DNA of 64,000 nucleotides, from assembly GCA_900466945.1 (NCBI GenBank), contig UBNV01000017.1, forward strand, positions 1 to 64,000. The letters run 5' to 3'. The notes beneath the pieces are model-generated. The model worked only from the letters and a program-made list of their open reading frames with translations. It made no database searches and had not been told where the DNA came from. The position numbers were made by a program, and so were the translations under genes. Below are positions 42,864-52,416 of this stretch, piece by piece (positions within the stretch are counted from its first letter, which is position 1; every line of letters begins with the position of its first letter). Origin of the DNA: Hyphomicrobiales bacterium. Lineage in GTDB: Bacteria > Pseudomonadota > Alphaproteobacteria > Rhizobiales > Rhizobiaceae.

Positions 42864-43667
42864 TCAATCCTTGCGGAAGATCAGGCTTGCGGCCCAACCG
42901 GTGATCAGCGCCAGCACCACGGCAAATGCGCCATAGGCCAGCGGCTGCTCGTGGGCAGCTTCGGTGATGGCTTCTTCGAGACCGGTCTTGATCACGCGCA
43001 GGGGCAGCTCTTTTTCCGCGATGAATTCGCCCGACTTGAACAGATAGGCATGCACCATGTGCACGCCGTTCGGGATGTTGGCGGGCAAGCGGAGAGTCGC
43101 CTTGAACAGGCTGGACGAGACGAAGCGAACGCCGCCCGTGTCGCGCTGGTAGAGGCCGCCTGTCTGCTTCAGCCGGCGGAAAGCATCGCGAAATTCACTG
43201 AGATTGGCGGCATTGCTGATGAAGCCCGTGGGCGTCAGCGCCAGGTGGTCGATGCCGATGCCAAGCGACGTCAACACGTCGTCGGCCGCGATTTCCTCGA
43301 CCGGTCGCGTGCTGGCGAGCGAGTAGGAGATCGGCATCTGTTCGAAAGTCAGCGAGGTGCGGTTGACCCAAATGCCGAAGAGACGCTCCTTCCGCCGCAC
43401 GGTGGTCCAGTCACGCGGACCTTCCAATGTCACCACGACATCATATTGGCCGATCGCGAGCAGCAACTGGTCGGTATTGGTCAGCGCACCGAAGATGGTG
43501 AGGTCCGCGCCGGAGAAATCCGACGTGATCGCGATCTCGCTGGTCGAGGTTCCGATGTCCATGCCTTCGCGTTCCGCGAGCTGCGACGTGAGCGGATCCT
43601 GGGCTACGGCCGGCAGGGACATTCCGAGGATGGCGGAAAGCAGGAGGGCGAGGAGGCGTGCTCTCAT
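42864..43667 (-). CDS. TIGR02186 family periplasmic/membrane protein
   Basis: 267 residues with a signal peptide (LLALLLSAILGMSLPAVAQ) and a C-terminal membrane helix (AYGAFAVVLALITGWAASLIF). Central blocks: EIAITSDFSGADLTIFGAL, VVVTLEGPRDWTTVRRKE, FGIWVNR, and LFKATLRLPANIPNGVH. This family regularly follows a TSUP transporter gene; here its start lies one base after the TSUP stop, so they work together. The role is unknown, perhaps in sulfite or sulfonate handling. Confidence 0.9.
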   Translation of the reverse strand: MRARLLALLLSAILGMSLPAVAQDPLTSQLAEREGMDIGTSTSEIAITSDFSGADLTIFGALTNTDQLLLAIGQYDVVVTLEGPRDWTTVRRKERLFGIWVNRTSLTFEQMPISYSLASTRPVEEIAADDVLTSLGIGIDHLALTPTGFISNAANLSEFRDAFRRLKQTGGLYQRDTGGVRFVSSSLFKATLRLPANIPNGVHMVHAYLFKSGEFIAEKELPLRVIKTGLEEAITEAAHEQPLAYGAFAVVLALITGWAASLIFRKD

Positions 43668-43668
43668 G

Positions 43669-44586
43669 TCAGCCTCCGATGGCCAGCGAGTAAAAGTCGT
43701 CGGGTGTCACGACCAGCTCGATCGCAAGGCGCACGCCGACGGCGAGAACGAGCAGACCCAGGAGCGCGCGCAACTGTTCGCCGCGCAGCTTCTGTCCGAC
43801 CCTGACGCCATACTGTGCACCGATGACTCCGGCCACCATGAGAACGAAGGCGAGCACGATATCGACGGAATAGTTGGTCGCCGCCTGGACGATCGTCGTG
43901 TAGGCGGTGGTGAAGATGATCTGGAACAGCGACGTGCCGACGACGACATTGGTCGGGATCCTGAGCAGATAGATCATCGCCGGCACCATGATGAAGCCGC
44001 CGCCGACACCCATGATCGACGTCAGGATGCCGATGCCGAAGCCGAGCGCTAGGATCGGGATAACGCTGAGATAGATCTTCGACTTCTTGAAGCGCATCTT
44101 GAAGGGCAGGCGATGCACCCAGTTGTGCTGACCGGGGCGCTTCAGGGGGGCAGCTTCGTTGCGCGCGGCGCGTCGAAGCGCGCGCAGGCTTTCCGCCAGC
44201 ATCAGGCCACCGACCGTGCCGAGGAAGACGACGTAGAGCAGCGAGATGATGAGGTCGAGCTGGCCGAGACGCCTCAGCAGCGAAAAGATATAGACGCCGA
44301 TCGTCGCTCCCACGAGGCCGCCTAAAAGCAGGATCGTGCCGAGTTTCAGATCGACCGTCCCGCGGCGGAAATGCGAGATGGCCCCTGAAACGGAGGAGGC
44401 AACGACCTGGTTTGCACCAGTCGCAACGGCAACGACGGGCGGAATATTGTAGAAGATCAGGAGCGGGGTAATCAGGAAGCCGCCACCCACGCCGAACATG
44501 CCCGATAGGAAGCCGACAGCCGCGCCCATGCCGAGAATGATGAACACGTTGACCGACAACTCGGCGATCGGCAGATAGATCGTCAC
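43669..44586 (-). CDS. Sulfite exporter TauE/SafE (TSUP) family permease
   Basis: 305 residues with eight hydrophobic segments and the twin TSUP motifs GMFGVGGGFLITPLL in the first half and SIMGVGGGFIMVPAMIYLL in the second, each followed by a GANQVVASS- or GTSLFQIIF-type helix. Transports organosulfur compounds or sulfite in characterised members. Forms an operon with the TIGR02186 gene. Confidence 0.92.
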   Translation of the reverse strand: MTIYLPIAELSVNVFIILGMGAAVGFLSGMFGVGGGFLITPLLIFYNIPPVVAVATGANQVVASSVSGAISHFRRGTVDLKLGTILLLGGLVGATIGVYIFSLLRRLGQLDLIISLLYVVFLGTVGGLMLAESLRALRRAARNEAAPLKRPGQHNWVHRLPFKMRFKKSKIYLSVIPILALGFGIGILTSIMGVGGGFIMVPAMIYLLRIPTNVVVGTSLFQIIFTTAYTTIVQAATNYSVDIVLAFVLMVAGVIGAQYGVRVGQKLRGEQLRALLGLLVLAVGVRLAIELVVTPDDFYSLAIGG

Positions 44587-44790
44587 GTCAGGACCTCAAA
44601 TGCAGGAATCCGCGCTCTCCGGCGCGGTCGCTTTCGGGCCTATGAGCCCTTGCTGACTCTCATGCTGGTCGGCCGCAAGTCCTTGATCGCACTTGTTACC
44701 GTTCGAATTCTTTCTTGCGCCTCAGAGGCTGCCAAGTCAATTCAAGAGCCCCTCATAGACCCTCGTGCGCGGTCTTTTATGGCAGTCGCC
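44587..44790. other. Intergenic region between podJ and the TSUP operon
   Basis: 204 bp holding the TSUP operon promoter and the 3' flank of podJ. A run CTTTTATGG near 44774 sits on the podJ 3' side, but no convincing hairpin was found. Confidence 0.35.
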
Positions 44791-47700
44791 TCATTTGTTG
44801 CGCTCAAGCAACTCCGTCACCAGCTTGTCCGTCACCTGACCGGTCGGCTGCTCGCCGATGGAGGTCTGGAACGCCTTGATCGCCGAGACCGTCTTGGCAC
44901 CCATCACACCGTCGGGCGTGCCGGCATCGAAACCATTCTTGTTCAGGATCGCCTGTATGTTGCGGATCGCCTTCTTCATGTCGACGCTGGCCGTCTTCAG
45001 GCCCTTGCCTGCCCATTCGTCTGGCGTGTTGGCCGAATTGGCGTCGGGGTTCAGTTCTTTGGCCTTCCAGAGATCGACTTCGGCGCGGGCGCGCTCGAGC
45101 TGGTCTGGCTTGAGCGCATTGGCCACTTCGTCGCGCTTCTGGGCGGCATCGGTGTCGCCGCCCTTGGCAGCGATTGCGAACCACTTGTAGGACGTGACCA
45201 GATCCTGCGACGTCCCATTGCCACGTGCACTCAGGATCGCGAGGTTGAACTGACTGTCGGAGACGCCGTAGTCGGCGGCCTTGGTGAACCATTCCACGGC
45301 CTTGGCATAATCCTGCGCGCCATCCTTGCCGGAGGCGTAGATGACGGCGAGATTGTGCATGGCGCTGGCATTGCCGGCACTGGCGGCCAGTTCATAGTAG
45401 CGCTTGGCTTCGTCGATATTTGGCGCGACGCCCGTTCCCTTTTCGAGGAAGTTGGCGAGGCGATACTGGGCAAGTGCGAGCCCCTTGTCGGCCGCGAGAC
45501 GATACCACTTGGCCGCTTCGGCGAAGTCATTCTTCACGCCGCGACCTTCGGTGTAGCGCGCGCCGATTTCAAACAGCGCCAGGGGATCGCCGTTCTTGGC
45601 GGCGATGGAGAGCGAGGGCGGGGTAATGTCTGCGGGCACGACGATATCGGCAGCGGGAGTCTGAGCCGCAACCTCTTCGGCGACCACGACCTTGGCCGCT
45701 TCTGCCGTCTGCGGTTGCACCGGCGCAAGCGTTTCGGCGACAGCCGCGGAAGCAGGCGCTTCCAGGCTCTGGGCCGGCGTGGTCGACACAGGGGCCATCA
45801 GGGCGTTGACCGGGGCGACGCCACTGGCCTGGACCGGAGCAGCAGGGGCAACATCCGGCGTTGCCACTGACGGCGCGGCAGCAACGTCCTCTTGGATATC
45901 CGCAGGAGCGTCGCTGCGGGCCGTTTCGACGACCGGTGCTTCGGGTTCGGCAGCGATTGGCGTCGTCGCCTGCGCCGTGTCCGCCGGCTGCTCGATGGGC
46001 GCGATCTCGCTGGTCTGGTCTGGAGCGATGTCCTCGACAACGGGAGGCGCCTCGCTCTTGGTCAGGGTATTGACCAGCGGCATGGCCATGGCGGCAAGCA
46101 GGATGGCGCCGACTGCCATCAGGATTGGACGACGATAGCGGGCAAAGAGCGAGGGGCCGGCCGATTTCGACTTGGCCTTGACGTCGGACATTGCCTTGCT
46201 GGCAGAGGGCGTGGATTTCTGGGCCCGGTCCATTTCCATGGCCGCAGCCTGGGCGGCACGGCGCGCGGCGGCGATGTAATCGGTCCGGTCGCCACTGTCC
46301 TCGGTGGAGCTGCTTGATTTTACGGCCTGCTGGCTGGCCCGTACGCGTTCCAGGATCTTGCGCACATCCGGTGCACCAGAGCCTGGCTCCAGCAATTCAT
46401 TCGCGTCGTCGGGCGGCAGCACATCGACGGGATCAATCGACGGGGCGGGGTCGACAATCTGCCGAGCTTCGACAGGCGCCTTCGCGGACTTCTTGCCCGG
46501 CATCAGCTTCTTGCCGAGGCCGGCGAGCAGGCTCGGCTTGGTCGCCTTCTTCTCGCGTGCCGCATCAATGACCGGCAGTGCGGTCATGGTCTGGGCGAAA
46601 TCATCGGCTGCAGCAAGCAGTTCCTGATCGATCGGATGCACGGCTTCCGCTACAGGCTCGGCGACCATGCGCGGCGCTTGGGGTGCCATGGGCGCAGCAT
46701 TTTCGGTCGGGCGTGCAGCATGCGTCGGGGTGATCGGAGCCTGGGCAAAGAGCGGAGCTGCGTCCTGAGGCTGGCCCAGATGATGCAGTTCATCCAGCCG
46801 TCCGGCGATCTGGACCAGCGTGTCGTGCAGCGCTTCGAAGGTGCGGTGGGTGCGTTCCTCGGAATGGCGCGTATGGTCTTCGAGCTGCCTCAGATGCTCG
46901 GAAAGGGCGGTCAGGGCGGAAATGTCCGCCGATGCTGCCTGGCTGCCCGCGGGGAAACGATGCGCGAAGTTGGCCATGACCGTCTCGGCTGCCTGGCGGG
47001 CAGCTTCGATGATGTATTCGTCGCTGGTCGCGACATAGTCTTCAAGGGCCGAGATACGGCCTGCGACCTCGGGATCCCTGGGCGAGGGCTGGCTGATCAA
47101 GGCCGAGAGATGAGCGATCTGGTCTTCCAGCCCCTTGAGGCTGGCGCTTTCGCTGACCGGGCCGGATGAGCTCGTTTCCTCCAGCCGGTCGACGACCGCA
47201 TTCAGCCGATCTTCGAGATTGCGAAGCGCGCTGTCGTCGATCATCGCGACAGGTGCAGGTGCGTCCAGTTCCTCGATCCGCTGGGCAAGGAACTCCAGGC
47301 GGTCCGCAAGGCGGTCGTTGCCGGCCCCGCCATCCAGCGCGTCGATCTTGCGCGAGATATCGGCGAGGTAGCCGGTGAGTTCCGGGGCCGGCACCGGCTT
47401 CTGCGCCCGTTCCAGCATGTAGGACATCTGGTCGAGGCGCTCTTCGAGACGCGCGGCACCCTGTTCGGACGAAAGCTGTTCGATCCGTGCGGTGAGCAAC
47501 TCGAGCCGTTCCGCCATTTCGAGCGAAGCGTCGTGCTGCGGCGCGCGCTGCTCCGAAATCCCCTCGATCTGGCGGGCAAGGCCGGAGAGCCGCTCTTCCA
47601 GACGGTGGAAGGTGGCCGGGTCGTTGCCCGGGCCGTTGTTGCGGCTGCCCGCAGCGATTGCCCGGGTGATTTCGTCGAGGCGCATGTCGAGCGAGGAGAA

Positions 47701-48624
47701 GTGCTCCATGACCATGCGCTCGTTCGGGTCGATATGGGCGCCGATATGTTCGAGTGCTGCCGCGACCGTGATAAGCTTTTCTTCGAGCGCACGGATGGCG
47801 CGCGTGTCGCCCATGCCACCGAGCTGAGACTTGATATCGTCGAGCCGGTCGGCGATGCGGATGATTTCGTCGCGCATGGCGCCGGTGTCCAGCCCGTCGA
47901 GGCGCACTTCCACGTCGTCCCAGCGACGTTCCATCCGGCGGACGGAATCCTCGCGCGCAAGACCGTCCATTAGAGAGCGCAACTCGTTGAAATCCTGTTG
48001 CAATCCGTCTGTCCCGGGTGCTTTGACGCCTTCGAGCCGCTGGAGGCTTTCGGCAAGCCGGGCGATGTCATGGCGCATGTCATCCTGCGGACGGTTCTCT
48101 TCGGCCAGCGTGCGGAGGGAGCGCATTTCGTTGCGCAGGCCGGAGATCTCGCGCGACAGGCTTTCGGTAATGTCCTGCTTCAGTTCCTGGCGAAGGCCGC
48201 TCAGCGCCTCGGCGATTTCACGGCCGGCCGCTGCGGCAGCGACAGCAGGGCGCGGTTGATAGGTCGGCTGCGGATCGGAAAGCGGTGGCAGAGGCTGGCG
48301 CAGTGGCGCGCGCGGAGCCTGCTCTTCACTGCGGCTGTAGAGGCTACGTTCGCCGCCGCGGCTGCGGCTCTCTTCGAGTGCGCGCTGGCGCTGGCGGATT
48401 TCGGCCAGGGGATCAGGGCGCTGATCGCGTTCGCTGCGCAGCGCGTCGTCGGCGCGGCGGCCGGGAAGGGCGCGCGACACCGGTTCGTCCGCCCCGCGGC
48501 TGCGGGCGGCCTGCTGGCCGATCAGCCCTTCGATCCGCGCCTCGAGCCCCTCGATGGTGCGACTCAACGCATCCAGGGAGGATGGGCTGCCGGGCCTTTG
48601 CGTCTCAGATCGCGATCCGTTCAT
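44791..48624 (-). CDS. podJ: Polar organelle development protein PodJ-like (coiled coil, Sel1 repeats, peptidoglycan-binding domain)
   Basis: 1277 residues. The N-terminal region SRTIEGLEARIEGLIGQ is followed by about 600 residues of coiled coil rich in LEERL/RLEERLD repeats, then a Pro/Ser-rich stretch. One membrane helix lies near 833-855 (PILMAVGAILLAAMAMPLV), then an Ala/Pro/Val-rich periplasmic linker, four Sel1-like repeats (ALFEIGARYTEGRGV, AQYRLANFLEKGTGV, AMHNLAVIYASG, SQFNLAILSARGNG), and a C-terminal PG-binding-1 domain (ILNKNGFDAGTPDGVMG). This is the PodJ layout; in Caulobacter and Agrobacterium it marks the pole and directs division and attachment functions. Start 48624 gives the family N-terminus. 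Confidence 0.85.
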   Translation of the reverse strand: MNGSRSETQRPGSPSSLDALSRTIEGLEARIEGLIGQQAARSRGADEPVSRALPGRRADDALRSERDQRPDPLAEIRQRQRALEESRSRGGERSLYSRSEEQAPRAPLRQPLPPLSDPQPTYQPRPAVAAAAAGREIAEALSGLRQELKQDITESLSREISGLRNEMRSLRTLAEENRPQDDMRHDIARLAESLQRLEGVKAPGTDGLQQDFNELRSLMDGLAREDSVRRMERRWDDVEVRLDGLDTGAMRDEIIRIADRLDDIKSQLGGMGDTRAIRALEEKLITVAAALEHIGAHIDPNERMVMEHFSSLDMRLDEITRAIAAGSRNNGPGNDPATFHRLEERLSGLARQIEGISEQRAPQHDASLEMAERLELLTARIEQLSSEQGAARLEERLDQMSYMLERAQKPVPAPELTGYLADISRKIDALDGGAGNDRLADRLEFLAQRIEELDAPAPVAMIDDSALRNLEDRLNAVVDRLEETSSSGPVSESASLKGLEDQIAHLSALISQPSPRDPEVAGRISALEDYVATSDEYIIEAARQAAETVMANFAHRFPAGSQAASADISALTALSEHLRQLEDHTRHSEERTHRTFEALHDTLVQIAGRLDELHHLGQPQDAAPLFAQAPITPTHAARPTENAAPMAPQAPRMVAEPVAEAVHPIDQELLAAADDFAQTMTALPVIDAAREKKATKPSLLAGLGKKLMPGKKSAKAPVEARQIVDPAPSIDPVDVLPPDDANELLEPGSGAPDVRKILERVRASQQAVKSSSSTEDSGDRTDYIAAARRAAQAAAMEMDRAQKSTPSASKAMSDVKAKSKSAGPSLFARYRRPILMAVGAILLAAMAMPLVNTLTKSEAPPVVEDIAPDQTSEIAPIEQPADTAQATTPIAAEPEAPVVETARSDAPADIQEDVAAAPSVATPDVAPAAPVQASGVAPVNALMAPVSTTPAQSLEAPASAAVAETLAPVQPQTAEAAKVVVAEEVAAQTPAADIVVPADITPPSLSIAAKNGDPLALFEIGARYTEGRGVKNDFAEAAKWYRLAADKGLALAQYRLANFLEKGTGVAPNIDEAKRYYELAASAGNASAMHNLAVIYASGKDGAQDYAKAVEWFTKAADYGVSDSQFNLAILSARGNGTSQDLVTSYKWFAIAAKGGDTDAAQKRDEVANALKPDQLERARAEVDLWKAKELNPDANSANTPDEWAGKGLKTASVDMKKAIRNIQAILNKNGFDAGTPDGVMGAKTVSAIKAFQTSIGEQPTGQVTDKLVTELLERNK

Positions 48625-49021
48625 GGTTCTGCTCGCTTCGATGATGCCGGGCGGGTCATGCCGTCCGAATGCGTCCGGGCGGTCCATCTTCGCTTCGATC
48701 GAGGCACTTTGCGTTGCAGCACGCAGGCGACGTCTGAATCACGAATGGATCACCAGCTTTCAAACGCAACCATTCATGAAACATGGTAAACAAGCCGTTA
48801 ATCACGTGCTGAAAATCATGAAGAAACACCCATCGGCGCAGCCACTCTCCTGCCCCGCGCAAGCGGCATCTGGAAGTTTGGCGAAGGGGAGGGTGTGGTG
48901 CAGGCGAGCGGGCGAAAATGCCGCGATCGAAAATTTTGACGTTTACGCGCACGTCAATTATTTGTATAAGCCAGAACAGTCCGATCCCGTCGGAACCGAA
49001 GTCTTTGGAGGAAGATGACCG
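48625..49021. other. Divergent intergenic region podJ / beta-oxidation operon
   Basis: 397 bp. The right third contains the operator-promoter at 48936-48970 and the ribosome site GGAGGAAG before 49022. The left part must hold the podJ promoter; a run of A/T at 48760-48830 (AAACATGGTAAACAAGCCG) is the most AT-rich portion. No RNA gene is seen. Confidence 0.45.
48936..48970 (+). promoter_or_regulatory. Operator overlapping the promoter of the beta-oxidation operon
   Basis: TTGACGT, 8 nt, ACGTCAA (48936-48957) is a perfect 7-bp inverted repeat. A promoter TTTACG (48942-48947), 17 bp, TATAAG (48965-48970) runs through it, so a bound protein would cover the -35 box. The same element occurs at 4764-4785 before the nitronate monooxygenase gene. 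Confidence 0.7.
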
Positions 49022-50815
49022 ATGCCTGTCTACAAGGCCCCTGTGAACGACACGCTTTTCATTCTCAACGACGTGCTTGGCCTGGAGCGGTACAACAACC
49101 TGCCAGGCTTTGAAGACGCGACCCCCGACATGATCGAAGCGATCGTCGGCGAGGCGGCCAAGCTCGCGGAAGAGCAGCTTTTCCCGCTCAACCTCTCTGG
49201 CGACCAGGAAGGCTGTGTCCGTTCGGACGACGGTTCGGTCAAGACGCCGAAGGGCTTCAAGCAGGCTTATGACGCCTATTGTCAGGGCGGTTGGCTGGGC
49301 CTCGCAGTGCCTGCCGAATACGGCGGCCAGGGTCTGCCCTATGTTCTGCATTCCGCGGTCGGCGAATACATGTCGTCGGCCAACATGGCGCTGATGATGT
49401 ATCCGGGCCTGACCCAGGGCGCGATCGCCGCGATCCTCGTCCATGGTTCCGACGAGCAGAAGCAGAAGTATCTGCCGAAGATGGTCGAGGGTATCTGGAC
49501 CGGCACGATGAACCTCACCGAGCCCCATTGCGGCACCGATCTCGGCCTGCTGCGCACCAAGGCCGTCCCGAACGGCGATGGTTCCTACAAGATTTCCGGC
49601 CAGAAGATCTTCATCTCGGCCGGCGAACACGACATGTCGGACAACATCATCCACCTCGTGCTGGCCCGTATCGAAGGCGCACCTGAGGGCACAAAGGGCA
49701 TCTCGCTCTTCATCGTGCCGAAGTTCGTGGTCGGCGACGACGGTTCGGTAGGCAGCCGTAACACGGTCACCTGCGGCGCCATCGAGCACAAGATGGGCAT
49801 CCACGGCAACGCGACGTGCGTGATGAATTATGACGAGGCGACCGGTTACCTGATCGGTGCCGAGAACAAGGGCCTCGCAGCCATGTTCGTCATGATGAAC
49901 GAAGCCCGCCTCGGCGTCGGCCTACAGGGCCTGTCGATCTCGGAGATCGCCTACCAGAACGCCGCGAATTATGCTCGCGAGCGCATCCAGGGCCGCTCGC
50001 TGTCGGGCGTCAAGGCGCCCGAGAAGAAGGCGGATCCGATCATCGTGCATCCGGACATCCGCCGCGTGCTTTTGACCATCAAGTCCTTCAACGAAGCCGG
50101 TCGCGCCTTCACGCTCTGGACGGCGCTGAAGTCCGACATCGCCCACCGTTCGGGTGATGCGGCTGAAAAGCAGCTCGCTGACGACGTGCTCGGCCTGATG
50201 ACACCGATCCTGAAGGGCGTCCTGACCGACAAGGGCTTCGACCACGCGGTCATGGCCCAGCAGGTTTACGGCGGCCACGGCTATATCGAAGAATGGGGCA
50301 TGAGCCAGTATGTCCGCGATGCCCGCATCGCGATGATCTACGAAGGCGCCAATGGCATCCAGGCACTCGATCTCGTTGGCCGCAAGCTCGGCCTCAACGG
50401 CGGCCGTGCGGTGATGGCGCTGTTCAAGGAAATCGGTGATTTCTGCGAGGAGAACCGTTCGGACGAGAACCTCGCCGCTTACACCAAGAGCCTGAAGAAG
50501 GGCCTGAACGATCTGCAGGCCTCGACCATGTGGTTCATGCAGAATGCCATGGCCAAGCCTGATAATGCCGGTGCCGGTTCGACCGACTACATGCACCTCT
50601 TCGGTCTCGTCGTGCTCGGCTACATGTGGGCGAAGATGGCCAAGGCCGCCAACGACAACCTGGCTGCAGGCTCTGGCGATGCCGACTACTACAAGAACAA
50701 GCTGATGACCGGCCGTTTCTACATGGAAAAGGTCATGCCGGAGACGGCCCTGCGGAAGGCCCGCATCGAAACCGGCGCCGACAGCCTGATGGAAATGGCC
50801 GCCGAAGCGTTTTGA
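49022..50815 (+). CDS. Acyl-CoA dehydrogenase (FadE/AcdB type, with C-terminal extension)
   Basis: 597 residues, the size of the subfamily with an extra C-terminal domain. Blocks: [41 protein letters not shown] (FAD site), [15 protein letters not shown], and [21 protein letters not shown], in which the Glu is the probable catalytic base. Introduces the trans-2 double bond in acyl-CoA. First gene of a three-gene beta-oxidation operon. GGAGGAAG fixes the start. Chain-length preference cannot be read from sequence. Confidence 0.94.
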   Translation: MPVYKAPVNDTLFILNDVLGLERYNNLPGFEDATPDMIEAIVGEAAKLAEEQLFPLNLSGDQEGCVRSDDGSVKTPKGFKQAYDAYCQGGWLGLAVPAEYGGQGLPYVLHSAVGEYMSSANMALMMYPGLTQGAIAAILVHGSDEQKQKYLPKMVEGIWTGTMNLTEPHCGTDLGLLRTKAVPNGDGSYKISGQKIFISAGEHDMSDNIIHLVLARIEGAPEGTKGISLFIVPKFVVGDDGSVGSRNTVTCGAIEHKMGIHGNATCVMNYDEATGYLIGAENKGLAAMFVMMNEARLGVGLQGLSISEIAYQNAANYARERIQGRSLSGVKAPEKKADPIIVHPDIRRVLLTIKSFNEAGRAFTLWTALKSDIAHRSGDAAEKQLADDVLGLMTPILKGVLTDKGFDHAVMAQQVYGGHGYIEEWGMSQYVRDARIAMIYEGANGIQALDLVGRKLGLNGGRAVMALFKEIGDFCEENRSDENLAAYTKSLKKGLNDLQASTMWFMQNAMAKPDNAGAGSTDYMHLFGLVVLGYMWAKMAKAANDNLAAGSGDADYYKNKLMTGRFYMEKVMPETALRKARIETGADSLMEMAAEAF

Positions 50816-50821
50816 GTTTTG

Positions 50822-50980
50822 CCCCTCACCCTCCCCTCTCCCCGCATGCGGGGAGAGGGGAAGCGGTCGCCGCGGCATGGGTAACGGTCCACGCGGTCTA
50901 TGAGGGTTCCTCCTTCTCCCCGCCTGCGGGGAGAAGGAGCCGGCAGGTCAGGCGCAACGCGTTGCGCCGGGGATGAGGGG
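50822..50980 (+). repeat. RIME-like palindromic intergenic element (copy 1)
   Basis: Contains a perfect 28-bp palindrome (50833-50860, arms CCCCTCTCCCCGCA), a second palindrome CCTTCTCCCCGC-CT-GCGGGGAGAAGG in two arms (50912-50937), and an 18-bp palindrome GGCGCAACGCGTTGCGCC (50951-50968). Outer ends CCCCTCACC and GGATGAGGGG match the other copy at 52250-52375 in inverted orientation. The form corresponds to Rhizobium-specific intergenic mosaic elements. Confidence 0.85.
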
Positions 50981-51030
50981 CGTCGCCCCGTCAAAATCAA
51001 GGCGCCCCGTGCGCCCAAGGGAGAGAGACG

Positions 51031-52239
51031 ATGACTGAAGTCTTCATTTACGACCACGTGCGCACGCCCCGCGGGCGCGGCAAGAAGGATGGATCGCTGC
51101 ACGAAGTGCCGACCCCCCGTCTGGCCGCCAAGACGCTGGAAGCGCTGCGCGACCGCAACGGCCTCGATACCTCGACCGTCGACGACATCATCTTCGGCTG
51201 CGTCGATCCGGTCATGGAAGCCGGTGCCGTGATCCCGAAGGCCGCCGCCTTCGAGGCCGGCTATGATTTCGCCGCCCCCGGAATCCAGATCTCGCGCTTC
51301 TGCGCCTCCGGCCTCGACGCGATCAACCTTGCAGCCGGCAAGGTCGTGGCAGGCTCGGACGACATCGTCATCGCTGGCGGTGTGGAATCGATGTCCCGCG
51401 TCGGCATGGGCATGTCGGGCGGCGCCTGGTATATGGACCCCTCGGTCAACTTCCCCGGCTATTTCATGCCGCAGGGTGTCTCTGCTGACCTGATCGCCAC
51501 AAAATATGGCTTCACGCGTGACGACGTCGATGCCTATGCCGTCGAAAGCCAGAAGCGCTCGGCCGCTTCCTGGGCCGCCGGCAACTTCGCCAAGTCGGTC
51601 ATCCCGGTGAAGGACGGCAATGGCCTCGTTATCCTCGACCGCGACGAACACATGCGCCCCGGCACCGACATGCAGTCGCTGGCAAGCCTCAACCCCTCCT
51701 TCCAGATGCCCGGCGAAATGGGCGGCTTCGAAGCCGTGGCCATCCAGGCCCATCCGGAAATCGAGCGCATCACCTACATCCACCATGCCGGCAACTCATC
51801 CGGCATCGTCGATGGTGCTGCCGCCGTGCTCGTCGGTTCCAAGGCTGGCGGTGAGAGCATGGGCCTCAAGCCACGCGCCCGCATCCGCGCCTTCACCAAT
51901 ATCGGCTCCGATCCGGCGCTCATGCTGACCGGCCCGGTCGACGTGACCGAAAAGCTCCTCAAGCGCACCGGCATGAAGATCTCCGACTTCGACCTGTTCG
52001 AGCTGAACGAGGCCTTCGCCGCCGTCGTCCTGCGCTTCATGCAGCATTTCGAGGTCGATCATTCGAAGATGAACGTCGCCGGCGGCGCGATCGCCATGGG
52101 CCATCCGCTCGGTGCCACCGGCGCGATGATCCTCGGCACGGTGCTGGACGAGTTGGAACGCCGCGATCTCAACACCGCGCTGGTCACGCTCTGCATCGGC
52201 GCTGGCATGGGCACGGCGACGGTTATCGAGCGCGTTTGA
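51031..52239 (+). CDS. Acetyl-CoA C-acyltransferase (thiolase, FadA-like)
   Basis: 402 residues. Thiolase motifs: ISRFCASGLDAINLA with nucleophile Cys91, GGVESMSRVGMGMSGG, NEAFAAVVLRF, GGAIAMGHPLGATGA with His, and the second Cys in LCIGAGMGTA. It cleaves 3-ketoacyl-CoA, releasing acetyl-CoA. It lies in the operon between the acyl-CoA dehydrogenase and the multifunctional enzyme, separated from each by a RIME-like element. GGGAGAGAG just upstream supports the start. Confidence 0.95.
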   Translation: MTEVFIYDHVRTPRGRGKKDGSLHEVPTPRLAAKTLEALRDRNGLDTSTVDDIIFGCVDPVMEAGAVIPKAAAFEAGYDFAAPGIQISRFCASGLDAINLAAGKVVAGSDDIVIAGGVESMSRVGMGMSGGAWYMDPSVNFPGYFMPQGVSADLIATKYGFTRDDVDAYAVESQKRSAASWAAGNFAKSVIPVKDGNGLVILDRDEHMRPGTDMQSLASLNPSFQMPGEMGGFEAVAIQAHPEIERITYIHHAGNSSGIVDGAAAVLVGSKAGGESMGLKPRARIRAFTNIGSDPALMLTGPVDVTEKLLKRTGMKISDFDLFELNEAFAAVVLRFMQHFEVDHSKMNVAGGAIAMGHPLGATGAMILGTVLDELERRDLNTALVTLCIGAGMGTATVIERV

Positions 52240-52249
52240 GGGGGAAGCT

Positions 52250-52375
52250 CCCCCTCATCCGCCTGCCGGCACCTTCTCCCCGCTGGGGAGAAGAGAGGTC
52301 GCAGCAGCGCTAGGCAATCCTCCTCTCCCCTCGGGGAGAGGGTGCCGAGCGAAGCGGAGGCCGGGTGAGGGGGAT
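52250..52375 (-). repeat. RIME-like palindromic intergenic element (copy 2, inverted)
   Basis: CTTCTCCCC-GCT-GGGGAGAAG (52273-52293) and CCTCTCCCC-TC-GGGGAGAGG (52322-52341) are the two palindromes. Ends CCCTCATCCGCCTGCCGG and CGGGTGAGGGG match the outer ends of copy 1 in reverse. A small hairpin GGGGAAGCTCCCC lies at the left edge. Both copies sit in intergenic gaps of one operon. Confidence 0.85.
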
Positions 52376-52416
52376 GCTCCTCGCAACATCGAATTTCAGG
52401 GAAGAGGAATCCCATC

